Source of the DNA: Bimuria novae-zelandiae CBS 107.79
Taxonomy: Eukaryota; Ascomycota; Dothideomycetes; Pleosporales; Didymosphaeriaceae
Reading direction: 5' to 3'
Assembly: GCA_010015655.1 (NCBI GenBank)
Contig: ML976677.1
Coordinates: 681,094-745,093, forward strand
Length of the DNA: 64,000 nucleotides
Positions 45,467 through 60,044 of the stretch are shown here, one piece after another (within the stretch, counting starts at the first letter, position 1; each line of letters starts with the position of its first letter). Under the pieces are notes generated by a model. That model made no database searches. It was not told where the DNA came from and saw only the letters and a program-made list of their open reading frames with translations. The position numbers and the translations under genes are program-made.

Positions 45467-47107
45467 ATGCCTTCGAAAAAGTTCGTGTTGCTTGCTGAAC
45501 ACATCCAGCAGCATAAACACTACGCAAACAACCGTGCAATGGCAAAAAGAAAGAGAGAGGTCGTGGATGCCAGGAATCCGGCAAAGGCGCTAAAGAGCGG
45601 GAAGGAAGGGGCTGCTTCGACGCCGAAAAGGACGGTACGAACGGAGTCTCCCGCACACAGAAGCAAGGAAACTGCAGTAAACGGCCAGGCTACGACGGGC
45701 GCAGAGAGCAAGGCAACAGCAGGCTCAATCTCAAACGACGCAAACGACACGACCACAGTTCAGATTATCACAGGTTCATATGAGAGAGTTTTGCACGGCT
45801 TCACTGCAGCCATTCCCCACAGTCTGGTCACGGGAAAGGATGACACTGCAGAGGAAGACCGTCCGAAGATTGAATTTTCCGACACCTTCCTTTTCAACGC
45901 ACACATATCCGCAATCCGCTGTCTCGCGCTGACACCTCCCACGGAGGAGTCGTCCAAAGTCATCCTGGCCTCTGGCAGCACCGACGAACGCATAAACCTA
46001 TACACACTCTCCACGGCGCCACCCGCACCCTCAAAATCAAAACCAAAACTGCCCTCCCTCCATGGCGCTTCCGTCTCCGAGAACTCTAAAAACAAGGAGC
46101 TGGGAGCACTCCTGCACCACGCCTCCAGCGTCACAGCTCTGTACTTTCCCTCCAGGAGCAAACTCTTAAGTTCATCCGAGGACAGCACAATCACCATCAC
46201 CCGGACACGCGACTGGGCGGCGCTCTCGACCATAAAAGCGCCCATACCCAAAGTCCAAGGCCGACCTTCAGGCGACACGGCAGCACCCGGCGAAGTCCCC
46301 GCGGGCGTGAACGACTTCGCCGTGCACCCCAGCAACAAGCTCATGGTCAGCGTCAGCAAGGGCGAGAAGTGCATGCGTCTCTGGAATCTGATCACGGGAA
46401 AGAAAGCCGGCGTGTTCAACTTCAGCCGCGACATCCTCGCGTCGGTCGGCGAGGGGCGTTTCGGCAGCGGCGAGGGCCGCAAGATCGTGTGGGATGCGGC
46501 GAGCGCAGAGGAGCTGGCCGTCGCGTTCGAGCGCAGCGTTGTCATCTTCAGCATCGATATCAAGCCCAAAGCGAAGATTCTGCCCACGCCTAGGACCAAG
46601 ATACATCAAGTGCGGTACTTGGACGGGCACCCGGGAATCTTGCTCGTGTCGACGGAGGACGGGAGGATCATGGCCTACGACACGAACTCGGCTACCGCAC
46701 CAGCGGGTGATGGCGATAAGGAGGATGACATCCCGCAAAGTAATCTCATCGCCGCGATTGGTGGCCCTGCGGCAGGGTTCTCCGGCCGCGTCAAGGACTT
46801 CGAGATTTTGCAACTGTCGGGCTCGACCTTCCTCATCATCTCCGGCAGCAGTGACGGCACGGTGCGACTCTGGAAGCTTGACGCAGGGGAGCTGAAGGCG
46901 AGTGGGGAGGCGGACAAAGATCAGGGGTTCGCTGCAGCGAAGCAGGTTGGGAAGCTCCTAGGCACCTACACAACCGGCACGCGGATAACGTGTCTAAAAG
47001 CGTTCGTCATGACGGGGACGCCGGGCGCGGAGGAGGATGAGGATGAGGATGAGGATGTGCCGGCGGAAAAGGACGGCGATGAGTCCAGCGGTGAGAGCAG
47101 CGAATAG
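45467..47107 (+). CDS. MAK11: MAK11/PAK1IP1-like WD40 protein of 60S ribosome assembly
   Basis: A WD40 propeller protein of the pre-60S pathway; in yeast, Mak11 acts with Rlp24 in the nucleolus. One intronless frame of 546 codons. WD-type repeats are visible at ILASGSTDERINLYTL, LLSSSEDSTITITRTRDW, MVSVSKGEKCMRLWNLITG, LLVSTEDGRIMAYD and IISGSSDGTVRLWKLDAGE. An acidic tail EEDEDEDEDVPAEKDG ends the protein. A second ATG at 45539 begins MAKRKREV, which resembles the usual start of fungal orthologues, so the true protein may be 24 residues shorter. The first 95 residues are basic and low in complexity, likely nucleolar targeting. Confidence 0.92.
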   Translation: MPSKKFVLLAEHIQQHKHYANNRAMAKRKREVVDARNPAKALKSGKEGAASTPKRTVRTESPAHRSKETAVNGQATTGAESKATAGSISNDANDTTTVQIITGSYERVLHGFTAAIPHSLVTGKDDTAEEDRPKIEFSDTFLFNAHISAIRCLALTPPTEESSKVILASGSTDERINLYTLSTAPPAPSKSKPKLPSLHGASVSENSKNKELGALLHHASSVTALYFPSRSKLLSSSEDSTITITRTRDWAALSTIKAPIPKVQGRPSGDTAAPGEVPAGVNDFAVHPSNKLMVSVSKGEKCMRLWNLITGKKAGVFNFSRDILASVGEGRFGSGEGRKIVWDAASAEELAVAFERSVVIFSIDIKPKAKILPTPRTKIHQVRYLDGHPGILLVSTEDGRIMAYDTNSATAPAGDGDKEDDIPQSNLIAAIGGPAAGFSGRVKDFEILQLSGSTFLIISGSSDGTVRLWKLDAGELKASGEADKDQGFAAAKQVGKLLGTYTTGTRITCLKAFVMTGTPGAEEDEDEDEDVPAEKDGDESSGESSE

Positions 47108-47496
47108 TGCAGTGTATTATACCATGTGCAAATAGCTCGCTCAGAATCAGATGTCCAACGTTGGTCTAGGCACCTAAAGAGCTCAGATCTGTATGCCACA
47201 AACGCGTAAGTCCCTGGTTGTCAGTGCAGTTGTTCCCGGGTGATCATTTTTTATAACGAGACGATGCGTAGTAATGTTTCAAAACTCGCCACTGGTATTC
47301 CAACTATACATGTACCAGGCACGAGCCTTTCAATACATACAATTTTAACATCACAACCCGCTCACAGCCCATCTAAGCCTACTCTACATGTGAACACGCG
47401 CTCGTCTAACAGAACTGGAAAATCAACAAACTACCAATGATGTTGTCGTTCCAGTACGATCGATGCAATAACCACAACGAACCAAAAAGCCCCCAA
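47108..47496. other. Convergent intergenic region MAK11 / amino-acid transporter
   Basis: 389 bp between two facing 3' ends. Nothing else was seen. Confidence 0.5.
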
Positions 47497-49889
47497 CTAA
47501 GGCATCCTACTATCACAGTACCCCGGTGGCTTTGTATTGGCCCCGTTTACCCAGCTATCGATGGTGAGCGCGGTAGTATACGCCATGCCGACAATACCAA
47601 GGATGCCGACTAATACGTCGAGTACGCGTGCGGTAGTCGTACGCGCGACAGCGCGGTAGTGAAGCATAGGCTATGGTTCGTTAGGTGAGACAATTCAAGG
47701 GTGTGTAACAGGGACACTTACAGGGTAGATGTACACCAGCGGGATACAGGCGAAGCTTCCCACGAGGGCGACAAACTTGTCCAAATCATTTGCGCCGACC
47801 CATGCCAGCAAGGCACAGATGCCGACCATGAAGAAGCGAAAGAAGTTCTTCTTCCACTTCACGTAGGGATTGTACTTGCCGGTTCTAGGGTCTCGATTAG
47901 TATGTCCTCTGTACTCGTAGTTCTAGAAAGAACTTACCTGCTGAAAAGCTGTTGGCTGGTGATTTCAATTGCGGGGTACAACTGAAGCGGCGTCGAGAGC
48001 AGGATAGCCAGAGAGTATATAAATTGCACGCCGTTGACGAATTTGTTGTCCTGCGGCATGTTCAAGATGATGACGGTCTTTGTCTTCGAGCCAAATGCTG
48101 CATATGAAAGAGCGCCCATGCTCAAGAAAATTACCGTAATGACAATCATCACGATACCAAGTACTTTGGGGAACTTCTTTGGGTTCTTCATACCGCTCTG
48201 GACGGGGATAATGAGTCCGATACCCTCGAATGTGAAGATTGCGGTTCCAATGAACAAAGTCCAGTCGTTCTTGTTGAAGTTTGCAATGTCCGAGATGCCG
48301 CCTTGGCCAACGATGGTGAGGATGTCGAAGTAGTACAGGTATATCAAGCCAAGAACAATGAAAAGGTCCGCAATCAGCGCAAGCTTCTGGATGTGGTTGA
48401 TGTTACGGTAGAGTGAAAGTGGCAGGAAGACGATCATCTGCATCAAGATCATCAGACCTATGCTGATGTGGGTTTTGCAGTCTGATATAGCGAGGACGAA
48501 TGCCTGCATGTTCTCCGCAACGAAGACGGTGTATGCGGAGGAGAATCCGAGTTGGGATATGACGAGTGAGAAATTGACCAAGTTGCGCATCCATTTGCCG
48601 TAAACATGTAGTCCCATGTCGCCGAAAGAATGCTCCACAACAAGGCGAGTATTGACCAAGAGGACGAAGCAGAAGTATGAGAGGGCGGCAACACTGAGAA
48701 GCACCAGATTGGAGAAAAGCATGCCGCCATTGAGGAATGCTCGCGGAAGGAAGAGAACACCAGTGCCAACGAAGCTCTTGAGCAACAGCATGGCAGCTCC
48801 TGTAGGGCTTCCTTTGCCGACCACCTTCGATTTGCGTTTGCGCCTCTTGCCCGGTGTCAGAAGAGCACTGTCCTCTCCGTATTCTCTTTCATCCTCGGTA
48901 TGCTCTCCCGATGTCAGGGCGTCGGAAGAGAAATACTCGTCTGGACCCAGGACCTCGTCGTCTTCTTCTAATGATTCACCAGCGAAGTGTCCGTACAATG
49001 TGAGGAACTCGAGAAAGTTGTTTGTAAAAACGACAGGTTGCGGCTTTTGGGCGACGGTACCATAGCCCGACGGCCCTGGTGCCGGTGACTGATCGGCAGC
49101 CCGGCGAATATAATTGCGACGGAAGCCACCAGGCTGGTGTATCGAATTGATGTCTAGAAGAGGCTCATCGGGACGGGCGCGATCTCCGTGGAAGCTCTGG
49201 CTGCGCTTCATCTTCTGCCGCTGCTCCTCTTCCTGCTGTGCCGACCACCTGTATATTTGCCGCGTAATGTCTCCACCCTGCAACTGCAAGCTGTCGAATT
49301 CCTCGCCCTCGTCCGACGACCCTCGCTCACCCTGACTTGCATTGTCCACGTCCGCTCCGAATGCTGCGTGCGATCTTCTCGGGGAGCCATATCTGGCCGA
49401 AAGATTCGAAATGGAGGGTTTTTGAGGACCTGCCAAGTGGCGCCGAATGATGTCGGGGTCTTCGTAGGGTACGGGCGGGGAGCGACTCCGCGCGTCAAAG
49501 GAGCCATACTGGCTGAGTGTATCGCGAGCGCTGGGTTCCTGTGCAGGAGATAGCGGTCGTATCGGCGGCGTACCGAATCGCGGCGGGCTTCTGCCAAAAG
49601 ACTCTTTCAACGCTGAAGAGAGCGCTGACTCGCCGGGGCCTGGGAGTGAGGACTGCCCTTCTTCCCGTCCAGGCAAAGGTGTCTGGCTGGTGGACGGCTC
49701 TTCAGAGCCGAGCTGGGCCGGGGTCGGAATCTGCTGCACTGGCACAGAGCCGACGGGAAGGGAAGGCACGGGGGAGCCCAATCGCGCGATTGACTGGTTG
49801 CGAGAGATGGACGCGGAAGGCGAGCTGTGGTCCGACGCTCGCGAAGAGGAAGGCACAGGCCGCGGTTTTGAAGCGTCGTCCTTCGCCAT
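47497..49889 (-). CDS. Vacuolar amino-acid transporter, AVT3/AVT4-like
   Basis: A member of the amino-acid/auxin permease family (PF01490) likely to export neutral or basic amino acids from the vacuole. Exons 49889-47938, 47884-47722 and 47670-47497 give 762 residues; introns are 53 and 51 nt. The first 370 residues are disordered, Ser/Pro-rich and loaded with basophilic phosphorylation-type sites, as in fungal AVT3 homologues. Then comes SPTGAAMLLLKSFVGTG, the start of the first helix, and about eleven hydrophobic segments, including CKTHISIGLMILMQMIVFLP and AIFTFEGIGLIIPVQSGMK. The third exon supplies the last helix (ILGIVGMAYTTAL). It lies head to head with a vacuolar cation-chloride cotransporter gene. 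Confidence 0.93.
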
Positions 49890-50470
49890 GTCCGGCTCGA
49901 GAAGGCGTGTGACGGTCGCCCTTATCTACGCGGAAGTCGTTTTGGTCGCGTTGCGGAAGCTTTGGAAATCTTCGTGTGACGATCGGGAAAGCTCGAATCT
50001 GCCTATCAAGTCTAGTTTGGCAGAGCAATCGTATGTGGTGGCTGTTGTTCAAACACAGTGCTCACTGTATCTGCGCATGAGTGTAGGGAAGGAGGGAAAA
50101 CAAAGGTCGGCGCCAGCCCCGGGTGACTGTTACTCTCGGCTTAGGCTCGCACCGCGGCTGAGGTCATTCGTCGAGGAGTCGAGATGGATGCGTGGGGCGG
50201 CGTGGGACACAAGTCACATGCCGAGCCCTGCAGACCTCAAACGTTGCCGCGCTAACGTCGGCAACAACATCATACTTCCCAGTCTCAACCTTGGAAGAGC
50301 GGTGTCGCCTCATTCCTCTGGTCCAGGATACTTCAATGCCTTGGGGACATGCCCAATTGTTCAAGAAGATCCACGTTTACAACTGGTGAAGTTACCATCT
50401 GCCAAACCTTATCGCGACGCTCGGACCTAGCAAACGTCCCGTGACTGGACATGGCACACGGCCCTGCAAC
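49890..50470. promoter_or_regulatory. Shared divergent promoter of two vacuolar transporter genes
   Basis: 581 bp between the start codons of the AVT-like and VHC1-like genes. Open frames crossing it start from non-ATG codons or overlap the coding strands and were not accepted. I can name no transcription-factor site with confidence. Confidence 0.6.
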
Positions 50471-53400
50471 ATGACCGAGCCTGCATCTACTCGTAGGCGG
50501 ATGCCGCCGAGATCTCACTCGAGCTTTGCGACTCGCGCTGCGACTGACGATGCGGAACGCTTAAATAGACGATCTTCGATACTACCTTCACCCTCGCCTG
50601 GAGAAGAAACACCTTTACTTGTTCGGCCTCTTGAATCGTCCACTACATCCCTCTATGATGGACGGAATGAGCCTACTCAAGAGACGGACCATGGACTTGA
50701 ATCGATGCGTGAATGGTTTTCCAGGCCCATGCGCTTGCTACGCTCCAGACCGCCTCAAGATGGCTCGAGCGAAGCCAAACGGCACTCCGGCAGCGAAGTT
50801 ACGAAGCCTAGACCCGGTGCATTTCCGAGACCAGTCGGTGGTACCAGTAAACTTGGAACCTTTGCCGGAGTATTCGTCCCGACAACGCTCAATGTCCTTT
50901 CGATTCTCATGTTCTTGCGCTTCGGCTTCATCCTTGGGCAAGCCGGTGTAGTAGGCATGATGGGTGAGTGATTGACACCAACAATATCGTCCCGAAAAAT
51001 GGATCCGAGCACAATGACTTGCTGCCTTCCCTATACCGGGGTACTCAGTCGGGTGGTTACCTGACGTCCGTGTGTTGTAGCATATTTACTGACCTAAGGT
51101 AGGTATGCTTGTGGCTTGCTACGCTATCGATCTTTTGACTACCATGTCAATTTCCGCAATCGCGACGAACGGCACTGTTCGTGGCGGAGGCGCGTACTAT
51201 CTCATTTCTCGCTCCTTAGGACCGGAGTTCGGCGGTTCGATAGGCATCGTCTTCTACCTTGGTCTGGTCTTCAATACGAGCATGAACGCTGTGGGCTTGA
51301 TCGACTGCTTCATAGAAAATTTCGGTGTAGATTCTGGCAGCTGGTATCCGTGGATGCTGGAAGGCTTCCGATGGCAGTTTCTATGGGCAACTATTGTGTT
51401 GGTAATCTGCACTGTCATATGCCTGGCTGGCAGTGGCCTCTTCGCGCGTTGCAGCAACGGTTTGCTTTTTCTTCTGATTGTCGCCATTGCCAGCATTCCT
51501 CTTTCGGCACTCATCAAAGATCCCTTCTCCGATGCCAAAGCAGGCATTGAGTTCACAGGCTTAAGTTTGCAAACTCTGAGGCAGAACCTTTTGCCACATT
51601 TCACCAAAGGCGCGGATGGCAGCCAGGATAAGCGTCATCACGAGAACTGGAGTAATCTCTTCGGTATATTGTTTCCAGCTTGCAGCGGTATCTTTGCGTT
51701 AGTACCTTCAGTTGCCCCCACTCACGTTATTTGCTAACATCACGAAGAGGAGCTAGCATGTCCGGTGACCTGAAGCATCCTAGCAAAGCCATCCCGAAAG
51801 GGACTCTGTACGGCCTAGGCATAACATTCATCCTTTACACGATCGTAATCCTCTCGATGGCAGCGGCGATTAGCCGTGACTCCTTCCTCAACAACACCAA
51901 TGTCATCCAGTTGACTAACATCTCGGGCGTCGTCATCCTTGTGGGAGAGTTCTCCACCGCAGCTTTCTCAGTTCTGATGGGTGTGATCGGCTCCGCAAAA
52001 TTGCTTCAAGCCCTTGCGCGAGATCACTTGTTGCCCGGTCTGTCGATCTTCGGACAGGGTACCACAAAGTCTGATGACCCCACGTACGCCATCATCTTCA
52101 CGTTTCTTCTGGCACAAATCACGATGCTGTCGGATATCAATCAGATTGCCTCATTTGTAACGATGACTGTAGGTTAATCCCGGATTGCGAAGCAGTTTCT
52201 CGTGAGTATTGCTCACAGCAACTGCCTACACCTGCTACTTGACCAAGACATTGGCCGGCTAATACTACATGGCAAATAACCTTGAAATAAGCAGTATAGT
52301 AGGCATTTACTGAGGGCTATCACGTGGAAACTTGTACGCTATGCTCTTCGGAAGTCCATGCTAACGATTTACAGTATTTGATGACATTCCTGGTCACGAA
52401 TCTTGCGACCTTTGCCCTAAAGATTGGGAGTGCGCCCAATTTTCGTCCTTCTTTCCACTTCTTCAACTGGAAAACCGCTGCGATTGGTACAATTGTGTCT
52501 GGAGCGACAATGGTACGTCATACCCTGAAAGTACTCATTGCTCGCGCACCCTGGTGTGACCCAGATTGAGCTGCGCCTGACTTCTACTCTCGCGCCGTAT
52601 ACCGACCCTTCTGACCTACGCTGACTTCTGACTCTGCGACTAGTTCTTCGTGGATGGCGTATATGCCTCAGGCTGCGTCGGATTGTTAATAGTCATCTTC
52701 CTACTCATCCATTACACCACACCGCCAAAACCTTGGGGAGATGTCAGCCAAAGCTTGATTTACCATCAGGTCCGCAAATACCTGCTTCGGTTAAAGCAGG
52801 AACACGTGAAGTTCTGGAGACCACAGATCCTACTCTTGGTGAATGATCCACGACGACAGTACAAGCTAATCCAGTTTTGCAATTCTCTGAAAAAGGGTGG
52901 TCTATTTGTCCTCGGCCACGTCATCATCTCGCAGGATTTTGGTGCAGCTGTACCGGAAGCGCGCCAGCAGCAACAGTCATGGACCAAATACATTGATTTT
53001 TCGAGAATCAAGGCTTTCGTGAACATCACCATCTCACCGATGGTATGTAACACGGTCTCTCATACACGTCTAGATATTGGCCTTAGTGTTGGACACTTCT
53101 CCATATTCCATGTTTATAATGGCAACGAGTGCATTTGTCATTGCTGACTCTTTGTAGGTTGAGTGGGGTGCAAGGAATCTCGTACTGAGTGCTGGCCTCG
53201 GGGGCATGAGACCAAATGTAGTCGTACTGGGCTTCTACAATTTGGGTGAACTCAGACAATCGCAGCCGTTCATCGGCATACCGTCTCCGCAACCATCACG
53301 ACCCGTGAGCAAAGCCGCGAATCATCCACTGTCAAGACAAGCGATCCAGGCGCTTGCTAGAAGGAGGTGAGTACCACGACTGCCCTAAACGACTGCCATT

Positions 53401-55545
53401 CGTCTCATCCAAGCAAACGAATATGTGGCTGTACTGGGAAACGTATCGGAGATCATCCCTCTGTTGTTTACCCAATAGAGGCGAAAACATCCAGCCGAAC
53501 GGTCTCAGCTAACCTCTATAAACAGGCAAACTTCGGATAAGCTCTCGGGCATCCTCCCCACAGATGCGATGAAGCCAGAAAACTCCATCGGCATACAAAA
53601 CTATGTCACGATCGTGGAAGATCTTGTACTTCGGCTCCAAATTAATGTTGCTCTCGCGAAAGGGTTCCAAGAGCTCGAGGTCCCGGCGCCGAAACTTACG
53701 CGAAGCCAGCAGCTACTGAGTACACTCAGGCTAGCTGATGCCGAAGAGTCGGAACCAAGCAAGAAGTATATCGACCTGTGGCCTATCCAGATGTCGGCAG
53801 AAATCGCCACTGCTGGCGAGGATCCTAGTAGGAAGAATGTTCTGACTACCAACTTTGATACATACACACTGATACTGCAGCTCGGGTGTATTCTTCATAC
53901 AGTACCATCATGGAGACGGACGTATAAGCTCCGCGTAGCGGTCTTCGTGGAATACGAAACAGATGTCGAAGTGGAACGGGGCCGAGTTACTACCCTGCTC
54001 CGGAATTTGCGCATTGAAGCCGAAGTACTGGTGTTCTGGCTAGCGAGTGGAAGTCTTAAGATGTAAGTATTGCCACATATGTGGTAACACAACTAACGAT
54101 GTTCTCAGGTATGAGGTCATTGTGAACGGCAAAGGTGAGGGAGAATTCGCCGAAGCTGCCCAAGACGTCGAGTATACGCTGGACGATGAGCAATGGTGGA
54201 GAGACATACAAAAGCTTCGAAAGTCTCAGGACATCAGCGCCAGTCAAGAATTGACGCAAGCAAGCGATCTCCTAGAGGCCGTAGTCAACTGGCCGACTTC
54301 CTCGTTTCAGCATGGGAGGACAGAATCCAAGCCTAAACGGTTTGCAGAACTCAAGAAGCTGCTGCGTCGTAGGAGACGCAAGACGTCTGTCAGCAACCTT
54401 GGAGAAATAGGCGCATCGATTGGTATGCGTGCGCAAAGGTTACCGGCAGAATTGATCTCGAATAATGGATCAAGTTCCTCCGACGATGATGATTATCCGG
54501 AGGAAGCTGTTACTACTGAGAGTGATACCGGGACTAGTGATTTCGACGAATACGATCTGGATGCTTCTGACGCTGAGGACGAGCGTCCTGCGGGCATGTT
54601 GCAACGTGCACAAACCACAACCGCTGCGAAAGGGCTCCCATTCATCTCTCGAACACTAGGGATACGGTAAGTCAGGTAACAGTCCTCATTCCAATTTCCC
54701 CACGCCTGTCCTTCTGCGTAGAATCCTCCCCACGTCAACTCACTCTCAAGCATCCACCCATCAAAGCCTCGCTAACGCACATCGATATCCTAGGAGAGCA
54801 CCCTGGAGATTCTCATCCCCGGAGCAGGAAGAACGTCCTACAGCTGACTCCGTAACACCATTAAAACCCCACCCCGAAGCCACAACCTCCGACACCGCGC
54901 TCCTCACAACCCGGGAAAACGCTCAAACCCCACCCAACAAACCCACCATCTCCCCAAAGAAAAAACCCGTCCACCCCCCACCCATCCGCCACCAATCCCT
55001 GCCTAAATTCACCTCCAAGCCCACGCCCCCCACAGCCGTCGCCCCCGAAGAAACCGCCGGCCCCTCCATCATGTTCGTCGACACGCCCTCGCCGACTGCA
55101 GCGCGGAAACCTGATCCCCTGGCGGCGTCCACCGTCGGCTCGTCTTCTGCGTTGTCTTCTGCACCTTCCAGGCCGAGTCTCATGGACGCGAGTGCGATGC
55201 CAGTGGCGGGACAGGCTTCAGGGTACCCGCTCCAGCAAGCGATCCCGTTGTCTTTCAATGACCTTCCGTGTCGCGCGCAGCATCTCATTCTGAACGAGCT
55301 GATTCGTGAACACTCGGATGATACGGCGGTGGTGTTTACGACGCTGCCGAGCCCGGTGGAGGTGAGTCTCTCCTATCCTACCTGTCGTCTTCCTGTAAAG
55401 TTTACTAATATGTTGCGTACAGGGCACAAGTGAGAGCGAGGCCGAGAGCGTGAAGTATATCTCTGATTTGGAGGTTTTGTGTCAGGGGTTGCCGCCGTGT
55501 CTGCTGGTGCATAGTAACAGCATGACTGTGACGATGAATCTGTGA
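50471..55545 (+). CDS. VHC1: Vacuolar cation-chloride cotransporter, VHC1-like (SLC12 family)
   Basis: A vacuolar K+/Cl- symporter homologue that helps vacuolar ion balance. Ten exons: 50471-50963, 51103-51697, 51748-52168, 52375-52512, 52644-53042, 53158-53366, 53526-54062, 54109-54666, 54794-55361 and 55423-55545. They total 4041 nt, or 1346 residues. The permease core (PF00324-like) includes FVPTTLNVLSILMFLRFGFI, GMLVACYAIDLLTTMSISAI, GIFAGASMSGDLKHPSKAIP and SAPNFRPSFHFFNW, each rebuilt by splicing. The SLC12-type cytoplasmic half follows (FINITISPMVEWGARNLVLSAGLGG is split by intron 5). The C-terminus holds an acidic/Ser stretch and a Pro-rich linker, then CLLVHSNSMTVTMNL. The upstream in-frame GTG at 50441 is not a start. 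All introns are GT-AG. Confidence 0.94.
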
Positions 55546-55564
55546 TGCACTCAGAAAAGATAGA

Positions 55565-55921
55565 CTAGTTTGCATAGTATCTATGAGATGTGAGGATGTG
55601 GAGTTTTTGGTCCATCGGCATCGGAAAGAACTGCATGGTTGGCGTCATGACCTCTACAATAAAATTTATGAGCATGACCAATGTAGATGGACTTTTCGAG
55701 AATCCAATATTTTTTGCCGCTTCATATTTACGCGCGCTCCGAGGGTACGAACTGCGAAGCATACTTGAGGCGAATGCATAATCCGCCGTCAGCGATATGA
55801 TCAGCAGGAATCCCACGAGAATCGCCACCATGGTCAAGCGAAACCAGCCCCACGTAGGAGCGAGACCCTTGCGGGGCAAACTCCAGAAGGACACTAGTAA
55901 GGCCGCAAGCAGGATTCGCAT
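55565..55921 (-). CDS. Possible small membrane protein, 118 aa, unrecognised
   Basis: An ATG-started frame, tail-to-tail with the VHC1-like gene and only 19 bp from its stop. It has an N-terminal hydrophobic segment (ILLAALLVSFWSL), a strong second one (LTMVAILVGFLLIISL) and a third weaker one (LVMLINFIVEVM). It is the only protein-like frame in the next 1.7 kb. I know no family for it. It could be an exon of a larger gene or chance. Confidence 0.3.
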   Translation of the reverse strand: MRILLAALLVSFWSLPRKGLAPTWGWFRLTMVAILVGFLLIISLTADYAFASSMLRSSYPRSARKYEAAKNIGFSKSPSTLVMLINFIVEVMTPTMQFFPMPMDQKLHILTSHRYYAN

Positions 55922-57229
55922 ACAGTCAGCGCTCACGCCGAAGGACACACCCTACGATGTACTGCGAAGAACACATCTGTCAAAACACCGAGAAGAGTTC
56001 GGCGGTCTATGGAGGTCCACTAGACGTTGGGCGCCCCAGTGCAGGGGCATGGGGTAGCCTACTACAGCTCGTGTAGCCGCACCGCTGGCTGCGATTGCGA
56101 GTGCTATGGCTGAGACAAGGCCTCACGTTCGGCAGGCGGGTTGCGCGATAGGCCGGCTGGGAATGGGGTCCGCTGCAACACACGCCACAGCACGAGGAGC
56201 GCACTGCTACTTTGGAGACGGTTGGCGGAGTAGTCGACTATGTGTATTTATGTGTACACGTGCGCGTCGTTGCTCACTGTCTGATAAGTGATCTGGCAGA
56301 CATCTGCAGCGCGCTTGGCTAGATCTGAGCTCGGTGAAGGGACAGAGCGGGCGGTGGTGAGTGGGTCTGAACGCTGTCTGGGTGGAGAAACTGAGAGCAC
56401 CGCGTCCGCGACAGTGGCAGACACGTCTCCGGATGGCGAGCTGTCGTGGGGAGGTGGATAACTTGGGTTGAGCGTGAAGCCGTTGTGCGTAGTACCTAGG
56501 TAAGAGCAGCCGAGTGCACTCGGGCCCCCGGGCTCTAGACGCCGCAAACGTCCGGGGCGGTAGCGATTAGCGGGCGGGGGTCTGGTGCTTGCTGACGTCG
56601 CTTTGTTTGGCGTTGAGCCCCTCGGGAATCGCTCGTCCTGTCCGCACTAGCCACAAGGGCGTCGCTATCCGTGGTAGCAATATTGAGAGAGAAAGTTTTC
56701 AGCATCGTCGACGAGAAATCAATGCAAATCAATGATGCCAGTGTCTAGCGTTGCTATTCTTGCCGCACTCAGCCTCCAGGGCCCTGACCAAGCGAGAGCG
56801 ATCAGGCACGGGCCCCAGTGGGAGGCGCAGGGCAATTGGCTTTTCGGACGCACAGGGCCCCGATGAACCAGCATCCTCCCGCGATATGACGAAACAACGG
56901 AAAAGGGGACGGCTGCTGACACGGTGGAGTGCCCGCAGTGCCACCGCAGAGAGTATTGGAGGATGGTCGAGCAGTTTGAGGCTACGCCACCAGTGCAGGG
57001 GAAGTGCGTGACTAGCAGCTGAAAAGCGAAAAGCGTTTATGTGGAGAAACTGCAGCTTGGCTAGCCACTATAAAGAGACACAATCAACACAGCAACACCG
57101 CTCTTTTGCTCATTCCCCTCTCCATTATACCCTTGCACTACCCACCGGCCGTTCTCTGTGCACCCGATTGCCCGCACTCCTCACGATCGTTCTGCCTGAT
57201 ACCCTCACAATCCTTTTCCCAGCAGCACT
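55922..57229. other. Intergenic region upstream of GFA1
   Basis: About 1.3 kb of GC-rich sequence with many short overlapping frames and no motif. The final 160 bases contain a TATAAAG and pyrimidine-rich leader of the GFA1 gene. Confidence 0.45.
57069..57075 (+). promoter_or_regulatory. Possible TATA box of GFA1
   Basis: TATAAAG lies 161 bases upstream of the ATG and is followed by a CT-rich tract with CAAC words, typical of strongly expressed fungal genes. Confidence 0.5.
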
Positions 57230-59584
<2,355 letters not shown>

Positions 59585-60044
59585 AACATGATTGTATGGA
59601 ACATTGGTAATGGCGTCTTTAGAGGTTGCACACCGGGGCTGGCTGTGTCTGGGAACTGAACGATATGTCTGGATCTTTGAATGCACGATTATATGGGATC
59701 AAAAGCTGTTTGGCTTGGATGGAATTGCGGTATGATGTATGAGCTCTTTGTTGCAGGCTTGCCATTGGGCGACGTCGCGGTCTGGAATATGAACAATGTA
59801 TAACTTGACTTGTTTTGACTTGTTTTGACTTGCAGTGCTTGATGTGTGAATGAGTAGAGTCGGCGGTGGTTCGCTTGGCTGATGTCGAAATGCAGGCCAC
59901 CCCTGTCTGATGTGCGGGGGCTGCGTTTAGGTGTTGGTGGGGTATTCGTGTTCCTGCATCATTCTTCAACCACCACTCATTTACGTTCGACAGCCGCCTC
60001 GATACCTCCACCTTCAGTCTCGCGAGCATACTCTTAGCAGCACG
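59585..60044. other. Intergenic region GFA1-RIB4 with a short tandem repeat
   Basis: 460 bp holding the GFA1 3' end and the RIB4 promoter. At 59804-59832 a 10-base unit TTGACTTGTT is repeated about 2.8 times; otherwise nothing was seen. Confidence 0.55.

Noticed and set aside
45760..46813. Long minus-strand frames of 279 and 181 codons
   Set aside because: Antisense shadows of MAK11 with no domain.
50441..50470. VHC1 start at 50441
   Set aside because: That codon is GTG; the first ATG in frame is at 50471.
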